In this document: piece by piece, positions 17,058-25,764 of the stretch
Position numbering within the stretch: the stretch's first letter is position 1
How the letters are laid out: each line of letters opens with the position of its first letter
DNA from: Alloalcanivorax gelatiniphagus
GTDB taxonomy: Bacteria; Pseudomonadota; Gammaproteobacteria; Pseudomonadales; Alcanivoracaceae
NCBI RefSeq assembly: GCF_005938655.1
Contig: NZ_VCQT01000044.1
Coordinates: 186,001-250,000 of the forward strand
Reading direction: 5' to 3'
DNA: 64,000 nucleotides
Position numbers and translations under genes: made by a program
The notes under the pieces: model-generated
Databases searched by the model: none
Seen by the model: the letters and a program-made list of their open reading frames with translations, nothing else
Told to the model about the DNA's origin: nothing

Positions 17058-17205
17058 AAAAAAAATCCCTGGCAGCAAGTGGGGGGAAGGGAACGACTGC
17101 GCTGCCAGGGAGGCTTGCCGCCCCAGCCTCCTGGGGGAGAGGCTGGGGTGTCCAGAAGCTACGAACCGGTGAGGGTACTGGGGGATCGGGGGTACCGGTC
17201 CGCAG
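17058..17205 (-). ncRNA. Candidate small regulatory RNA at the polA-engB (Spot 42/ErsA) locus
   Basis: The strongest sign is a textbook rho-independent terminator on the minus strand: an 11-bp perfect stem TCCCTGGCAGC/GCTGCCAGGGA followed by T8. Upstream of it in the same direction lie two further hairpins: CCCCAGCCTC/GAGGCTGGGG with a loop of TCCCCCAG, and GGTAC/GTACC with a C-rich loop CCCCGATCCCCCA. The terminator loop also carries C6, so C-rich single strands appear three times. The gene converges on engB, the orientation of Spot 42 and of Pseudomonas ErsA relative to engB. The 5' end is an estimate (TCCTAACTAAT near 17205, with an AAACTT element 17 bp upstream). The family identity is inferred from locus and C-rich loops. 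Confidence 0.65.
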
Positions 17206-17293
17206 CCATTAGTTAGGACCGGCCGCCATTCAAAAAAGTTTCCCGGTAATCTCACGTTTTACAAATTTCATCTTTTCTCTCGAATCCAAGCTC

Positions 17294-17317
17294 CGGCGCG
17301 CTCGCGCGCCGTCTTTT
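17294..17317 (+). terminator. Rho-independent terminator on the plus strand
   Basis: Stem CGGCGCG/CGCGCCG with loop CTCG, followed by TCTTTT on the plus strand. It could end rightward transcripts from engB, which would then be antisense to the small RNA, before the converging mrp operon. The minus-strand flank has no T tract, so it is not the mrp terminator. Confidence 0.6.
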
Positions 17318-17343
17318 CCCAACGCCTGTTTTTACTGCTCCCG

Positions 17344-17676
17344 TTACTGCTTCCAGGGCCGGCCCCGGGTGTCTTCCCGGTGGCGCAGCTGACGGTGCAT
17401 GGCCGCCTTGGCCAGCATGTGCGCCGACACCGGCGCGGTAATGAACAGGAACAGCACGATCAGCAGCTCCTGCAGCCTCAATCCCTGCTCCTGCCATGAG
17501 AAGAACAGCAGCGAAGCGAAGATGGTGCCGCCCACGCCCAGGGTGGTGGCCTTGGTGGGGCCATGCAGCCTGAGATAGAAATCCGGCAGCCGCGCCAGCC
17601 CGATGGACCCGATCAGGGCGAACACACCGCCCACCAGAATGGCGGCGCTGACCAGAAACTCAACCAGGGTATCCAT
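17344..17676 (-). CDS. mrpG: Mrp-type Na+(K+)/H+ antiporter subunit G
   Basis: The 110-residue membrane protein has three hydrophobic helices and the PhaG/MnhG signature (LIGSIGLARLPDFYLRLHGP, TKATTLGVGG). It is the smallest accessory subunit of the hetero-oligomeric antiporter and the last gene of the operon. The basic soluble tail (HRQLRHREDTRGRPW) is cytoplasmic. The start is 17 bp after mrpF. Confidence 0.93.
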   Translation of the reverse strand: MDTLVEFLVSAAILVGGVFALIGSIGLARLPDFYLRLHGPTKATTLGVGGTIFASLLFFSWQEQGLRLQELLIVLFLFITAPVSAHMLAKAAMHRQLRHREDTRGRPWKQ

Positions 17677-17693
17677 AACGTTCTCCCGTACCG

Positions 17694-17963
17694 CTACTCG
17701 ATGATGTCGCCGCGGGTCATGTATTTGGCCACCGCCACGGTGCTGACGAAGCCGATCAGGGCGATCAGCATGCCGGCCTCGAAATACAGCTTGCTGTTGT
17801 TGGCGATGCCGTACAGCACGATCAGGGCGATGGCGTTGATGTACATGGTGTCCAGCGCCAGGGCCCGGTCCGGCAGGGTGGGTCCGCGCAGCAGCCTGTA
17901 CAGATTGAGCACCAGGGCCGCCACGATCAGGCCGAAACCAATGGGCAGGGCGATCTCTAGCAT
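17694..17963 (-). CDS. mrpF: Mrp-type Na+(K+)/H+ antiporter subunit F
   Basis: The 89-residue, three-helix subunit carries the MnhF/PhaF landmarks LLRGPTLPDRALALDTMYIN and LYFEAGMLIALIGFVSTVA. The conserved DRALALD Asp lies in the membrane-facing loop. It overlaps mrpE by 7 bp, which points to translational coupling. Confidence 0.93.
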   Translation of the reverse strand: MLEIALPIGFGLIVAALVLNLYRLLRGPTLPDRALALDTMYINAIALIVLYGIANNSKLYFEAGMLIALIGFVSTVAVAKYMTRGDIIE

Positions 17964-18442
17964 TCGAAAATCTCCTTCAAGGGCCGCTCATAGCGCTGCT
18001 TGATCTGCGCCACCAAGGCCGCCTCGTCTTCCATATCCAGGGTATGGATCAGCAGCGTGCGGTGATCCTCGCTGACATCGGCGCTGACCGTGCCCGGCGT
18101 CAACGAGATGGTGCTGGTCAGCAGGGTGATGGCGAAGTCGTCCTCCAGGTCCAGGGGCAACTCCACGAACGCCGGCCGCAGCTTGCGCGGCGAGCGCAGG
18201 ATCAGCCGCGCCACCGCCACGTTGGCGGTGATGATGTCCCAGTGCACCACCAGCACGAACCGCACCAGCTTGGGGAAATTGCGCAGGTGCGGCACATTCG
18301 GCCAGAACGGCCGGGTGCCCAGGGGCAGCACCACCGCCAGCACCAGGCCCAGTAGGCCGTGGCCCCAGGAAAAGCCATTCAGCAGCAGCCAGCTCAGCCA
18401 CAGCAGCAGGCTCAGCATCGGAAACGGTAACAGGCGTCTCAT
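17957..18442 (-). CDS. mrpE: Mrp-type Na+(K+)/H+ antiporter subunit E
   Basis: The 161-residue subunit starts MRRLLPFPMLSLLLWLSW at the ATGA overlap with mrpD; an upstream extension lies wholly inside mrpD and was rejected. Two N-terminal helices are followed by the family's cytoplasmic domain, with VHWDIITANVAVARLIL and the SLTPGTVSADVSED motif. It belongs to the complex but is not a proton-conducting subunit. Confidence 0.92.
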   Translation of the reverse strand: MRRLLPFPMLSLLLWLSWLLLNGFSWGHGLLGLVLAVVLPLGTRPFWPNVPHLRNFPKLVRFVLVVHWDIITANVAVARLILRSPRKLRPAFVELPLDLEDDFAITLLTSTISLTPGTVSADVSEDHRTLLIHTLDMEDEAALVAQIKQRYERPLKEIFEC

Positions 18443-19920
18443 ACTCCTCCTCCCAGCACCGCGTCGATGTAAAGCTCCGGCTGCGCCCACTGCGCCGCCA
18501 CCGCCACGGTGGCGCGCAGCACCGGCTCCGCCCAGATCGCCAGCAGCGGCGCGGCGGCCAGCAGCAGCAGGGTGGCCGCCAGACGGGGCCGGTCCACCCG
18601 GCGCTCGGCGCCGTCACCGGTGGCGCGCCAGAACAGGGTGGAGCCGGCGCGGCTCATCCCCACCAGGGCCAGCAAGCCGCCGCCCAGCAGGAACAGCCAG
18701 TACAACGGCGCCGGCACCGTTTGCAGCAGGGCCACCTTGCCCATGAAGCCGGACAGCGGCGGCAGCCCGATCACCGCCACCGCGCCGATAAAGAACAGCA
18801 CGCCGAGACCGGCGCGGCCGGCGGGCGCCGGCCCGGCCACCAGTTGATCACCGAGCTTGCCACGGCCCCGGGCCACCAGGTCGGCGAGCAGGAACAGCCC
18901 GCCGCTGACCAGGGTGGTGTGGATCAGGTAATAGAGCATGGCGCCGAACGACTCCGGGGTGGCCCACGCCAGGCCGGCCATCAGGGTGCCCACCGACATT
19001 ACCACCATATAGGCCACCACCTCGCCCAGGCGCCGGGCACCAAGCACGCCGATGGCGGCCAGCACCAGGGTCAGCAGGGCCATCACCCAGAGCGCATCGC
19101 GGCCAAGCCCGGCCAGGGCACCGTCGGCGAAGGCCAGGCCGTAAACCCGCGCCACCGAATAAACCCCCACCTTGGTCATGATGGCGAACAACGCCGCCAC
19201 CCCGGCGGTGGCGTTGGCGTAGGCCGCCGGCAGCCAGAAGTAGAGCGGGAACAGCGCCGCCTTGAGGCCGAACACCACCCACATCAACAGCCCGCCGATG
19301 CGAGCCAGTTCCAGGGCGCCGCCGTCGAGCTGGTTCACCTTGACCGCGAAGTCCGCCATGTTGAGCGTGCCGGTGGTGCCGTACACCAACCCCAGCGCCA
19401 CCAGGAACAGCGCCGAGCCGATCAGGTTGAGCACCACGTAATGGATGCCGGCGCGTACCCGGGCCGGGCCGCGCCCGTGCAGGACCAGCCCGTAGGAGGC
19501 AATCAGCAGCACCTCGAAGAACACGAACAGGTTGAACAGGTCACCGGTGAGGAAGGCGCCGTTGATGCCCATCAGCTGGAACTGGAACAGGGCATGGAAG
19601 TTGGCGCCGCGCTTGTCGTCCGCCCGGCAGGCATAGAGCAGCGCCGGCACCGCCAGCGCGGTGCACAGCAGCACCATCAGAGCACTGAGCTTGTCGAGCA
19701 CCAGCACAATGCCGAACGGCGCCGCCCAGTCCCCCAGCCGGTAGACCTGAATCTCGCCGCCGGCGGCCTGCTGGTAGAGCGCCAGCGCCACCGGCACCAG
19801 GGCCAGCACCGACAGCATGCCGGTGAAGCGGCGCAGCGGCTGATGCTCGCGCACCTCCAGCAGCAGCAACATGCCGGCGAAGGCGGGGATCAGAATCGGC
19901 GCGATGATCAGATGTTCCAT
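18439..19920 (-). CDS. mrpD: Mrp-type Na+(K+)/H+ antiporter subunit D
   Basis: The 493-residue, about 14-helix protein is of the NuoN/MrpD proton-translocating family. Visible signatures are the Glu-containing FVFFEVLLIASYGL helix, the Lys in FGLKAALFPLYFWLPAAYA and the central KVGVYSVARVYG helix, all expected for the ion path. Length is typical. It overlaps mrpC by one base and mrpE by four. Confidence 0.94.
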   Translation of the reverse strand: MEHLIIAPILIPAFAGMLLLLEVREHQPLRRFTGMLSVLALVPVALALYQQAAGGEIQVYRLGDWAAPFGIVLVLDKLSALMVLLCTALAVPALLYACRADDKRGANFHALFQFQLMGINGAFLTGDLFNLFVFFEVLLIASYGLVLHGRGPARVRAGIHYVVLNLIGSALFLVALGLVYGTTGTLNMADFAVKVNQLDGGALELARIGGLLMWVVFGLKAALFPLYFWLPAAYANATAGVAALFAIMTKVGVYSVARVYGLAFADGALAGLGRDALWVMALLTLVLAAIGVLGARRLGEVVAYMVVMSVGTLMAGLAWATPESFGAMLYYLIHTTLVSGGLFLLADLVARGRGKLGDQLVAGPAPAGRAGLGVLFFIGAVAVIGLPPLSGFMGKVALLQTVPAPLYWLFLLGGGLLALVGMSRAGSTLFWRATGDGAERRVDRPRLAATLLLLAAAPLLAIWAEPVLRATVAVAAQWAQPELYIDAVLGGGV

Positions 19921-20255
19921 CAGCCCTCCCCTCCGTCGTCGCGTTTGCCGTCCACATGGTCGGTGCCGGTTTCGCCCTGGCCGCGCAGGGCCAGCACCAC
20001 CAGGAAGGCGGTCATGGCGAAGCCGATCACGATGGCGGTCAGCACCAGTGCCTGGGGCAGCGGGTCGGAGGCCGGCCCGTTACCGACAATGGCCGGCTGG
20101 TTCACGGCCAGACGGCCGGAGATGAATACGAACAGATTGACCCCGTAGCTGAGCAGGGTAATGCCCAGAATCACCGGGAAGGTGCGCGCGCGCAGCACCA
20201 GGTAGACGCCGGTGCCCACCAGCACCGCGATCATGACGGCAACCAAGGCTTCCAT
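19920..20255 (-). CDS. mrpC: Mrp-type Na+(K+)/H+ antiporter subunit C
   Basis: The 111-residue, three-helix NuoK-like subunit has LGITLLSYGVNLFVFISG and PLPQALVLTAIVIGFAMTA, where the PQALVLTAIVI stretch is diagnostic of MnhC/MrpC. Stop and start share bases with mrpD and mrpA/B, giving one tightly packed operon. Confidence 0.94.
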   Translation of the reverse strand: MEALVAVMIAVLVGTGVYLVLRARTFPVILGITLLSYGVNLFVFISGRLAVNQPAIVGNGPASDPLPQALVLTAIVIGFAMTAFLVVLALRGQGETGTDHVDGKRDDGGEG

Positions 20256-23053
20256 CAGGCACCCTCCTTCGCTTTGTCATCCAGCATGGACAGCTTGCCC
20301 AGGTTGGCGAGCATCAACAGGGTGGCGCCGACCACGGTCAGGAACACGCCAATGTCGAACAGCATGGCACTGGCCACCTCGAACTTGCCCACCAGGGGCC
20401 AGTACAGGTAGTCAAAGGTGCTGGTCAGGAACGGATGGCCGAAGAACCAGGATGCCACGCCGGTGATACCGGCCAGCAACAAGCCCACCGCCACCACCGG
20501 GTGGTAGTCGCCGGGCAGGCGCCGGTGCACCCAGGCCACCCCGGAGGCCACGTATTGCAGCAGCAGCGCCACCGAGGTGATCAGCCCGGCGATGAAACCG
20601 CCGCCGGGCAGATTGTGGCCGCGCAGGAAGATGTACACCGAGATCAGCAGCGCCAGGGGCAGCAGCGGCCGGGAGATGGTCACCAGCACCAGCGGATGGG
20701 CATCGCGCGCCCAGGGCCGGCCCAGGGAATCACTGGACGCGGAGCGCAGGTCCAGATCGCGCAGCAGCGCGTAGATGCCCAGGGCGGCGATGCCCAGCAC
20801 GGTGATCTCACCGAAGGTATCGAAGCCCCGGAAGTCCACCAGGATCACGTTGACCACATTGGTGCCACCGCCGCCGGATTTGGCGTTGTCCAGGAAGTAG
20901 CCGCTGATCGACTGGAAGTCGCTGGTCATCATGGCGAACGCCATCACCCCCACGCCGCCGCCGATCACCACCGCCAGCACCATGTCACGGAGCACCCTCG
21001 GCCAGCCGGACTCCATCTGAGTGCGCACCGGCAGGAAATACATGGCCAGCATCAGCAGCAGCAGGGTGACGATTTCCACCGACAGCTGGGTCAGCGCCAG
21101 ATCCGGCGCCGACAGCCGCACGAACGCCAGGGACACCACCAGGCCCACCGCGCTCAGGGACATGATCGCCGTCATCCGGTGGCGATGCAGAATGGCGGTG
21201 ATCAGCGCCGCCACCACCAGCATGGCGCCGGCCAGCAGCGATACCCCATCCAGCGGCAGCAGCTGACGCTGCCCGTCCAGCACCGCCGGCGACAGGTACA
21301 CCAGCAGCACCAACGCCACCAGCGCCAGCAACCAGGCCGCGTAGCTTTGCAGCGAGCCATTGCGCAGGGTGTCGCTGAGCGCCGAGGCGGCCCGCACCAG
21401 CCTCTGCATGCGGCCCTCGAAAATCAGGTTGGCGTTGATCTCCGGCAAGCGCTCGTACTGCCGGAACAGCCAGTTCCGCTGGCTGTACACCGCCACGCCC
21501 CCGAGCAGGGCCACCACGCTCATCAGCAGCGGCAGGTTGAAGCCGTGCCAGATGGACAGATGGTAGGCCGGCAGATCGCCGCCCAGGGTGGCGCTGGCCG
21601 CCACCGCCAGCAGGCCGGACACGGTGATCGACGGCAACACCCCCACCGCCACGCACAGGGCCACCAGAATCTCCACCGGCACCTTCATATAGCGGGGCGG
21701 CTCATGGGGCGGAAACTTGGGCAGGTTGACCGGCTCGCCGTTAAAGAACACGTCGTGGATAAAGCGCGCCGAATAGGCCACCGAGAACACCCCGCCCAGG
21801 GTGGCGCCCAGCGGCAGCACCCAGCTCATGGCGCCCAGCCGGCCGGATTCCAGGGTCTCGGCGAAGAACATTTCCTTGGACAGGAAGCCGTTCAGCAGCG
21901 GCACCCCGGCCATGGCCGCCGAAGCCACCATGGCCAGCACCGCGGTGTAGGGCATGTACTTCCACAGGCCGTTGATGCGGCGCATGTCGCGGGTGCCGGT
22001 CTCGTGGTCGATGATGCCGGCGGCCATGAACAGGCTGGCCTTGAAGGTGGCGTGGTTGATGATGTGGAACACCGCCGCCACCGCCGCCAGCTCGGTATTG
22101 AGGCCGAACAGCAGGGTGATCAGGCCCAGGTGGCTGATGGTGGAATACGCCAGCAGGCCCTTCAGATCGTGCTGGAACAGGGCCGCCGCCGCCCCCCACA
22201 GCAGGGTGATCATGCCGGCCAGGGAGACCACATCGAACCACAGGTCGGTGCCGGCCAGCATCGGGTAGAAGCGGGCCAGCAGGAAGACCCCGGCCTTGAC
22301 CATGGTGGCGGAATGTAAGTAAGCGCTCACAGGCGTGGGCGCCGCCATGGCATGGGGCAACCAGAAGTGGAACGGGAACTGGGCACTCTTGGTGAAGATG
22401 CCCAGCAACACCAGCCCCAGAATCAGCGGATAGAGCCCGCTGGCACGGATTGCGTCGCCACTGGCCAGGGCGTCCCCCAGGGAATAGCTGCCCACCACCT
22501 GGCCGATCAGCAGCACCCCGGCGAGCAGCGCCAGCCCGCCCATGCCGGTGATGGTCATCGCCATGCGCGCGCCCTTGCGGGCGGTGCTCTGGTGGGACCA
22601 GAAGCCGATCAGCAGGAAGGAACTGAGGCTGGTCAGCTCCCAGAACAGCACCAGCAGCAGCAGGTTGTCGCTGGTCACCACGCCCAGCATGGCGCCCATG
22701 AACAGCAACAGGAAAGCGAAGAAGCGGCCCGCCTTTTCCTTGGCGGACAGGTAGTAGCGGGCGTAGAGAATCACCAGCAGACCAATGCCCAGCACCAGCA
22801 AGGCGAACAGCAGCGCCAGGCCATCCAGCCGGAAAGCCAGCTCCAGGCCCAGGCTCGGCACCCAGGGCACCAGGGCATGCACGGTCTGCCCGTCGAACAC
22901 CGCCCCGGCCGGGCCGATCAGCAACACCAGCGCCAGCGCGGGCATCAGGGCGGCGCTCAGCGACAGCACCGTGCGCGAGGCGCCCAGACGCTCGGCCAGG
23001 GGGGGCAGCACCGCTCCCAGAAAGGGCAGCAGCACCAGAATAGCGAGAGTCAT
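20255..23053 (-). CDS. mrpA: Fused MrpA/MrpB Na+(K+)/H+ antiporter subunit
   Basis: The 932-residue protein joins a NuoL-like MrpA part (residues 1-750; PFHFWLPHAMAAPTPVSAYLHSAT, HDLKGLLAYSTISHLGL, NHATFKASLFM) to a C-terminal MrpB domain (about 790-925; LLISVYIFLRGHNLPGGGF). In group 2 mrp operons A and B are fused, giving six genes instead of seven, as here. The complex exports Na+ or K+ in exchange for protons and supports alkali and salt tolerance. First gene of the operon; a 200-bp leader separates it from the DUF815 gene. Confidence 0.94.
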   Translation of the reverse strand: MTLAILVLLPFLGAVLPPLAERLGASRTVLSLSAALMPALALVLLIGPAGAVFDGQTVHALVPWVPSLGLELAFRLDGLALLFALLVLGIGLLVILYARYYLSAKEKAGRFFAFLLLFMGAMLGVVTSDNLLLLVLFWELTSLSSFLLIGFWSHQSTARKGARMAMTITGMGGLALLAGVLLIGQVVGSYSLGDALASGDAIRASGLYPLILGLVLLGIFTKSAQFPFHFWLPHAMAAPTPVSAYLHSATMVKAGVFLLARFYPMLAGTDLWFDVVSLAGMITLLWGAAAALFQHDLKGLLAYSTISHLGLITLLFGLNTELAAVAAVFHIINHATFKASLFMAAGIIDHETGTRDMRRINGLWKYMPYTAVLAMVASAAMAGVPLLNGFLSKEMFFAETLESGRLGAMSWVLPLGATLGGVFSVAYSARFIHDVFFNGEPVNLPKFPPHEPPRYMKVPVEILVALCVAVGVLPSITVSGLLAVAASATLGGDLPAYHLSIWHGFNLPLLMSVVALLGGVAVYSQRNWLFRQYERLPEINANLIFEGRMQRLVRAASALSDTLRNGSLQSYAAWLLALVALVLLVYLSPAVLDGQRQLLPLDGVSLLAGAMLVVAALITAILHRHRMTAIMSLSAVGLVVSLAFVRLSAPDLALTQLSVEIVTLLLLMLAMYFLPVRTQMESGWPRVLRDMVLAVVIGGGVGVMAFAMMTSDFQSISGYFLDNAKSGGGGTNVVNVILVDFRGFDTFGEITVLGIAALGIYALLRDLDLRSASSDSLGRPWARDAHPLVLVTISRPLLPLALLISVYIFLRGHNLPGGGFIAGLITSVALLLQYVASGVAWVHRRLPGDYHPVVAVGLLLAGITGVASWFFGHPFLTSTFDYLYWPLVGKFEVASAMLFDIGVFLTVVGATLLMLANLGKLSMLDDKAKEGA

Positions 23054-23262
23054 AGAAGTTCCGTTATCCGTCGCGGCAAGGCCGCTTTGAGCTTAACAGG
23101 TCGAGGCTCAGCGACAACGGGGCGGGTCGGGGAAATAGGGGCGGCGCCCGCGTCGTGGACAGTGCGCGGGCGTGATCATCATCCGATTGTGGGGCGAATG
23201 GCGCTCCATGGACGAGACTCTGACGAAATGAAGCCTCAGTATGCCATGAGTGCCGGCCGCTG

Positions 23263-24027
23263 TCAGAACTCGCCGATGAACTGGTTGTAAAACTGACGGG
23301 CGGTGCGCCCGGAGCGCACGCCCCGCTCCATGGAGAAACGGCGCGCGCGGATATGCAACGTCTCCGGGTCGGCCACCGGGCCGAACAGGTGGTCCACCAT
23401 CTCGAAATAGCGTTCCTCGTTGATCGGGTAGAAGCTCAGCGACAGGCCGAAGCGGTCCGCCAGAGAGATCTTCTCCTCCACCACGTCGCCGTGATGCATC
23501 TCGGTGCCCACCACCCGGCTCTGGTCGTTGTCCGACCGGTACTCACTGACCAGGTGGCGGCGGTTGCTGGTGGCGTACAGCTTGACGTTGGCCGGCGGCA
23601 ATTCCAGGGACCCCTCCAGCACGCTTTTCAGGTGCTTGTATTGGTTGTCGCCGTCCTCGAAGGCCAGGTCATCGCAATAGATCACGAAACGCTGGGCCCG
23701 CTCGCGGATGTCGTCAACGATCTCCGGCAGGTCCACCAGGTCGTGCTTTTCCACCTCGATAACACGCAGGCCGTTGGCCGCGTAGGCATTGAGCAGCGCC
23801 TTCACCAGCGACGATTTGCCGGTGCCCCGGCTGCCCCACAGCAGCGCGTGGTTGGCGGGCTTGCCGGCCAGAAAACGTTCGGTGTTCTGGATCAGCTTGG
23901 CTTTCTGGGTTTCGATACCCAGCAGGTCGTCCAGGCGCACCGGGTCCAGATTGCGCACCGGACGCAGCCGCTGCTGACGGGACCGCCAGATGGCCGCCAC
24001 TTCGTTTCGCCAATCCACCTCGTTCAT
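23263..24027 (-). CDS. DUF815 family AAA-like ATPase
   Basis: The 254-residue P-loop ATPase has Walker A LLWGSRGTGKSSLVKALL, Walker B RFVIYCDDLAFEDGD and sensor 1 KLYATSNRRHL, followed by a lid with many Arg. This is the DUF815 group, single AAA+-like modules of unknown target. There is no signal or membrane segment. It stands alone, transcribed away from the Kazal-like lipoprotein gene. The function is unknown; ATPase activity is well supported. Confidence 0.9.
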   Translation of the reverse strand: MNEVDWRNEVAAIWRSRQQRLRPVRNLDPVRLDDLLGIETQKAKLIQNTERFLAGKPANHALLWGSRGTGKSSLVKALLNAYAANGLRVIEVEKHDLVDLPEIVDDIRERAQRFVIYCDDLAFEDGDNQYKHLKSVLEGSLELPPANVKLYATSNRRHLVSEYRSDNDQSRVVGTEMHHGDVVEEKISLADRFGLSLSFYPINEERYFEMVDHLFGPVADPETLHIRARRFSMERGVRSGRTARQFYNQFIGEF

Positions 24028-24168
24028 GCTCCGGAGTCCTCTTTACCTGGGTATCGGGGCCCAATGATAAGGTCAACGGGCTTGTCTTGGCACCCGTGCG
24101 CAAACGGTGGCCCCCAAACGTCCGCCCACGCGGTACCATGGATGCCTGATCGCAATAAGGAGAGTTCG

Positions 24169-24426
24169 ATGCCCCGTTTACTGCCCCCGCTGCTGCTCGC
24201 GCTGGCCGCCCTGGCCAGCGGCTGTGCCCAACAGCCCGCCGCTCAGTTACCCGAGGAAGCCCGGGTCTGCCCGGAGTCACGCCCGCAGATGTGCACCATG
24301 GAATATCGTCCGGTGATCGGCTACGACCGCGCCGGTGAACCGGTGGGCAAATTCGGCAATGCCTGCCACGCCTGTGGCCAGGAAAACGTTCACTACACCC
24401 TGCCCGAGGGCAAGGAGACGCGCTAA
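24169..24426 (+). CDS. Small Kazal-like lipoprotein
   Basis: The 85-residue lipoprotein starts MPRLLPPLLLALAALASGC (lipobox ASGC), with AAGGAG upstream. The mature part has four Cys in a Kazal-like spacing: CPESRPQMC, then MEYRPVIGYDRAG and FGNACHAC. The Y-x-P-V-x-G-x-D and F/Y-G-N-x-C residues follow the serine protease inhibitor consensus, although the Cys that normally follows P-V is Ile here. It directly precedes the DUF2868 gene, with no gap. Inhibitor function is a possibility, not shown. Confidence 0.75.
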   Translation: MPRLLPPLLLALAALASGCAQQPAAQLPEEARVCPESRPQMCTMEYRPVIGYDRAGEPVGKFGNACHACGQENVHYTLPEGKETR

Positions 24427-25764
24427 TTGTCATCGTCACCCCTGCGTCTGCTGCTGGATTTCGACGCCCAATACCGCCGCGACCGTGACCAGACCCCGGC
24501 CTTTCTGCACCGGCGGGACCGCCGCCTGGCCCTGGTGCGTGAACAGGCCGGCGCCACCCCGCCGTCCCTGGCGGAGTGGCTGCACGCGGTGGGCAACGGC
24601 CGCCACGACACCACCTCCCTGCGCCGCTGGCGGCGCCTGAACGGCGGTCTGCTGCTGGCCGGTGGCGTGCTCGGCGTGCTGACCATGCTCGGCCTGCTGT
24701 ATGTCACCGGCCCGGCGCGCATCAACGTGACCCTGTTTCTGGCGCTGGTACTGATGCAGCTGCTGCTGGCGCTGGCCACCACCGGCCAGGCCCTGGTGGG
24801 CTGGCGTCCCTGGGGCGGGCTGCTGGGCCGGGGCGGCCCCGAGCAGGGCGCCCCGGCGCTGCGCCAACTGCAACCGCAGCTGGCGGCCCGCGCCGCCCAG
24901 ACCGGCGGCCTGGCGTTCGCGGTCACCGCCCTGCTCACCCTGCTGGCCCAGATTCTGGTGCGCGACCTGGCGTTCGGCTGGAGCACCACCCTGCAAACCT
25001 CGGCGCCGGCCTATCACCGCCTGGTGGAAACCCTGGCCTGGCCCTGGCGCGGCTGGCTGCCCGGGGCGGTGCCGGGCCTGGAGCTGGTGGCCCAATCCCG
25101 CTACTTCCGGCTGGAGAGCGGCGCGCCGGCGGACCCGGCGTTGCTTGGCGGCTGGTGGCCATTTCTGGTGATGACCTGGCTCACCTATGTGGTGATGCCC
25201 CGGCTGGCCCTGCTGCTGCTCGCCCAGGCGCACCTGCGCCGCCGGGCCCGGCGCCTGCTGCGCGACCATCCCGGCGTGGCCGCCCTGCGCGAACGCTTCG
25301 CCACCCCCTGGGTGGACAGCGGCGACGAGGCCCCCGCCGCCACGCCCCTGACCACCCCGGCGGCGGCCCCGGCACCGCCCCCGCCGGCGGACACCGGCAC
25401 CCTGATTCGCTGGGCCGGCGCCGGCGACGGCGACCTGGTCCGCCACCTGGTGGGCGAGGTGCCAATATTGGACGCCGGTGGCGCCGCCACCCTGGAGCAG
25501 GACCGCGACACCCTGAACCGGGCCGACGGCGGCCGCCCGGTGGTGATTCTGGTGCGCGCCTGGGAACCGCCCACCGGCGATCTGGCCGATTTTCTCGATG
25601 ACGCCCGCGCCCACTGGGGCCCGGCCACCCCGATCCTGCTGCAACCCCTGGCCACCGACGACCAGGCCCTGGCCCCCTGGCAGCGCTTTCTCGCCCGCCG
25701 CCAGGACCCGGCCCTGCAACTGTGCCCGCCGCTGGCGCCGGACCGGGAGGCCGCCACGCCATGA
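24427..25764 (+). CDS. DUF2868 membrane protein
   Basis: The 445-residue protein uses TTG, chosen because it directly follows the lipoprotein stop with AAGGAG nine bases upstream, and no ATG fits. A soluble N-terminal segment is followed by four or five hydrophobic helices (near residues 80-105, 110-125, 160-180 and 235-265), a Pro/Ala-rich linker (APAPPPPADTGT) and a C-terminal soluble domain. This is DUF2868, which in gammaproteobacteria is regularly paired with the DUF3482 GTPase, as here with a 4-bp ATGA overlap. Its function is unknown. Confidence 0.85.
   Translation: MSSSPLRLLLDFDAQYRRDRDQTPAFLHRRDRRLALVREQAGATPPSLAEWLHAVGNGRHDTTSLRRWRRLNGGLLLAGGVLGVLTMLGLLYVTGPARINVTLFLALVLMQLLLALATTGQALVGWRPWGGLLGRGGPEQGAPALRQLQPQLAARAAQTGGLAFAVTALLTLLAQILVRDLAFGWSTTLQTSAPAYHRLVETLAWPWRGWLPGAVPGLELVAQSRYFRLESGAPADPALLGGWWPFLVMTWLTYVVMPRLALLLLAQAHLRRRARRLLRDHPGVAALRERFATPWVDSGDEAPAATPLTTPAAAPAPPPPADTGTLIRWAGAGDGDLVRHLVGEVPILDAGGAATLEQDRDTLNRADGGRPVVILVRAWEPPTGDLADFLDDARAHWGPATPILLQPLATDDQALAPWQRFLARRQDPALQLCPPLAPDREAATP

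Noticed and set aside
16877-17059. 60-codon minus-strand frame after engB
   Set aside because: No ribosome site, Pro/Phe-rich odd composition, and it lies just past the small RNA terminator.
20435-22318. 627-codon open frame antisense to mrpA
   Set aside because: The product is dominated by Gln, His and Arg, a shadow of Leu/Ala codons in a membrane protein gene.
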